Below are positions 63,536-64,000 of a stretch of 64,000 nucleotides of DNA, piece by piece; the stretch's first letter is position 1; every line of letters starts with the position of its first letter. Made by a program: the position numbers and the translations under genes. A model generated the notes under the pieces. It did not search any database and was not told the origin of the DNA. It saw nothing but the letters and a program-made list of their open reading frames with translations. The stretch covers positions 73,863-137,862 of the forward strand of contig CAWGCJ010000001.1 in assembly GCA_963821095.1 (NCBI GenBank). The letters are read 5' to 3'. This DNA is from CAVPHV01 sp963821095 (GTDB taxonomy: Bacteria > Actinomycetota > Acidimicrobiia > Spongiisociales > UBA5794).

Positions 63536-64000
63536 TCATCGTTCGACTCGTGTCCAGCGTTGTTCGGTCGAGCTGCGGGCCACGGCTTCGGTGACCAGCA
63601 GTGCATCGTGTCCATCGGCAAAGGTTGGATAGGTGGGCTCGGCCGACGGCCCGCCGGCGAGTACATCTGCGTAGACCTCGGCAAACAGGGCCCGGAAGGT
63701 GTCCGGGTAGCCCTCGACGTGACCGCCGGGGTAGCCGATAACTCGGGCCGCCTCCGGACTGGCCAGTGATGGGTCACGCTGAAGAATCTCGTTGGGGCGA
63801 CCGCGGTGGCCGATCCACAGATGATCCGGGTTCTCGGAGAACCACGACAACGCCGACTCGCTCCCGTCGACCTCGATCGTCACCGAGTTCTTGCGGCCGG
63901 CCGACACCTGGGAGATGGTGAGCACGCCGCGAGCGCCGTTGGCGAACCGCAGCAACACACCGGCGGCATCGTCCGAAGACATCGGCTCTTCGATCAGATC
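63536..64000 (-). CDS. Gfo/Idh/MocA family oxidoreductase (partial, N-terminus beyond the window)
   Basis: C-terminal part of an NAD(P)-dependent sugar/cyclitol dehydrogenase; 154 residues are visible and the frame is open to the window edge. Visible motifs: GVLLRFANGARGVLTISQVS (beta-sheet dimer face), SVTIEVDGSESALSWFSENP, GYPGGHVEGYPDTFRALFAE and PTYPTFADGHDALLVTEAVA, all usual for the C-terminal half of this family. The stop lies 13 bases before the isomerase gene start. Confidence 0.85.
   Translation of the reverse strand, partial: DLIEEPMSSDDAAGVLLRFANGARGVLTISQVSAGRKNSVTIEVDGSESALSWFSENPDHLWIGHRGRPNEILQRDPSLASPEAARVIGYPGGHVEGYPDTFRALFAEVYADVLAGGPSAEPTYPTFADGHDALLVTEAVARSSTEQRWTRVER

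Overview
The window is about 64 kb of high-GC DNA with dense, often translationally coupled genes (ATGA or GTGA overlaps), GTG and TTG starts, and a clearly actinobacterial gene repertoire. This includes an LprG-like lipoprotein with its MFS partner, an OleBC fusion, a YwiC-like protein, a DUF1876-like protein and a CorA transporter. No rRNA or tRNA gene was recognised, so the rank below Actinobacteria is inference; the large secreted nuclease and RTX proteins would suit an environmental lineage such as Acidimicrobiia.

Layout. 1-7.5 kb: end of dnaX, a HAD nucleotidase-like gene, a phosphonate-type ABC transporter (phnD, phnC, very long phnE) and dgt, closed by a 24-bp perfect hairpin. 7.5-15 kb: nitroreductase, small membrane protein, dodecin, and a giant secreted nuclease with lamin-tail repeats that is split by one frameshift. 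15-25 kb: secreted beta-helix/RTX protein, coiled-coil pair, LprG-like lipoprotein plus MFS pump with an unusual C-terminal extension, a 5 x 21 bp tandem repeat, and a secreted GH26-like protein with duplicated C-terminal domains. 25-36.5 kb: housekeeping and orphan genes, an orphan histidine kinase with its sensor domains at the C-terminus, a compact flavinylation/electron-transfer module (FMN-binding lipid-side protein, ApbE, DUF4405-like cytochrome), and an AbiEi/DUF559 gene bracketed by hairpin repeats. 36.6-41.2 kb: an oleA-oleBC-oleD operon for long-chain olefin synthesis. 41.2-48.1 kb: a kinase-aminotransferase fusion, then a SAM-I type riboswitch, metH and a methylenetetrahydrofolate-reductase-like gene. 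48.2-51.1 kb: truncated DUF2254 gene and a Gfo/Idh - NagB - HAD sugar-phosphate cluster. 51.3-57.1 kb: CorA, a YtxH-like protein, and an ATP-grasp ligase / N-formylglutamate amidohydrolase / QEGLA metallopeptidase trio. 57.2-64 kb: a minus-strand catabolic cluster (Gfo/Idh, sugar isomerase, FAD oxidoreductase, phosphotriesterase-like lactonase, zinc alcohol dehydrogenase, SDR, MetE-like).

A strong caveat applies to the right half. Many well-conserved genes (metH, the MTHFR-like gene, Gfo/Idh, nagB, HAD, ATP-grasp, amidohydrolase, alcohol dehydrogenase, FAD oxidoreductase) are readable only by switching frame one to several times, and adding a single base often restores a textbook motif. I read these mostly as sequencing indels, not decay, and give the full reconstructed gene spans. 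Genuine remnants are probably the VOC fragment near 27.7 kb and the DUF2254 gene cut short at a hairpin-repeat fragment near 48.49 kb.
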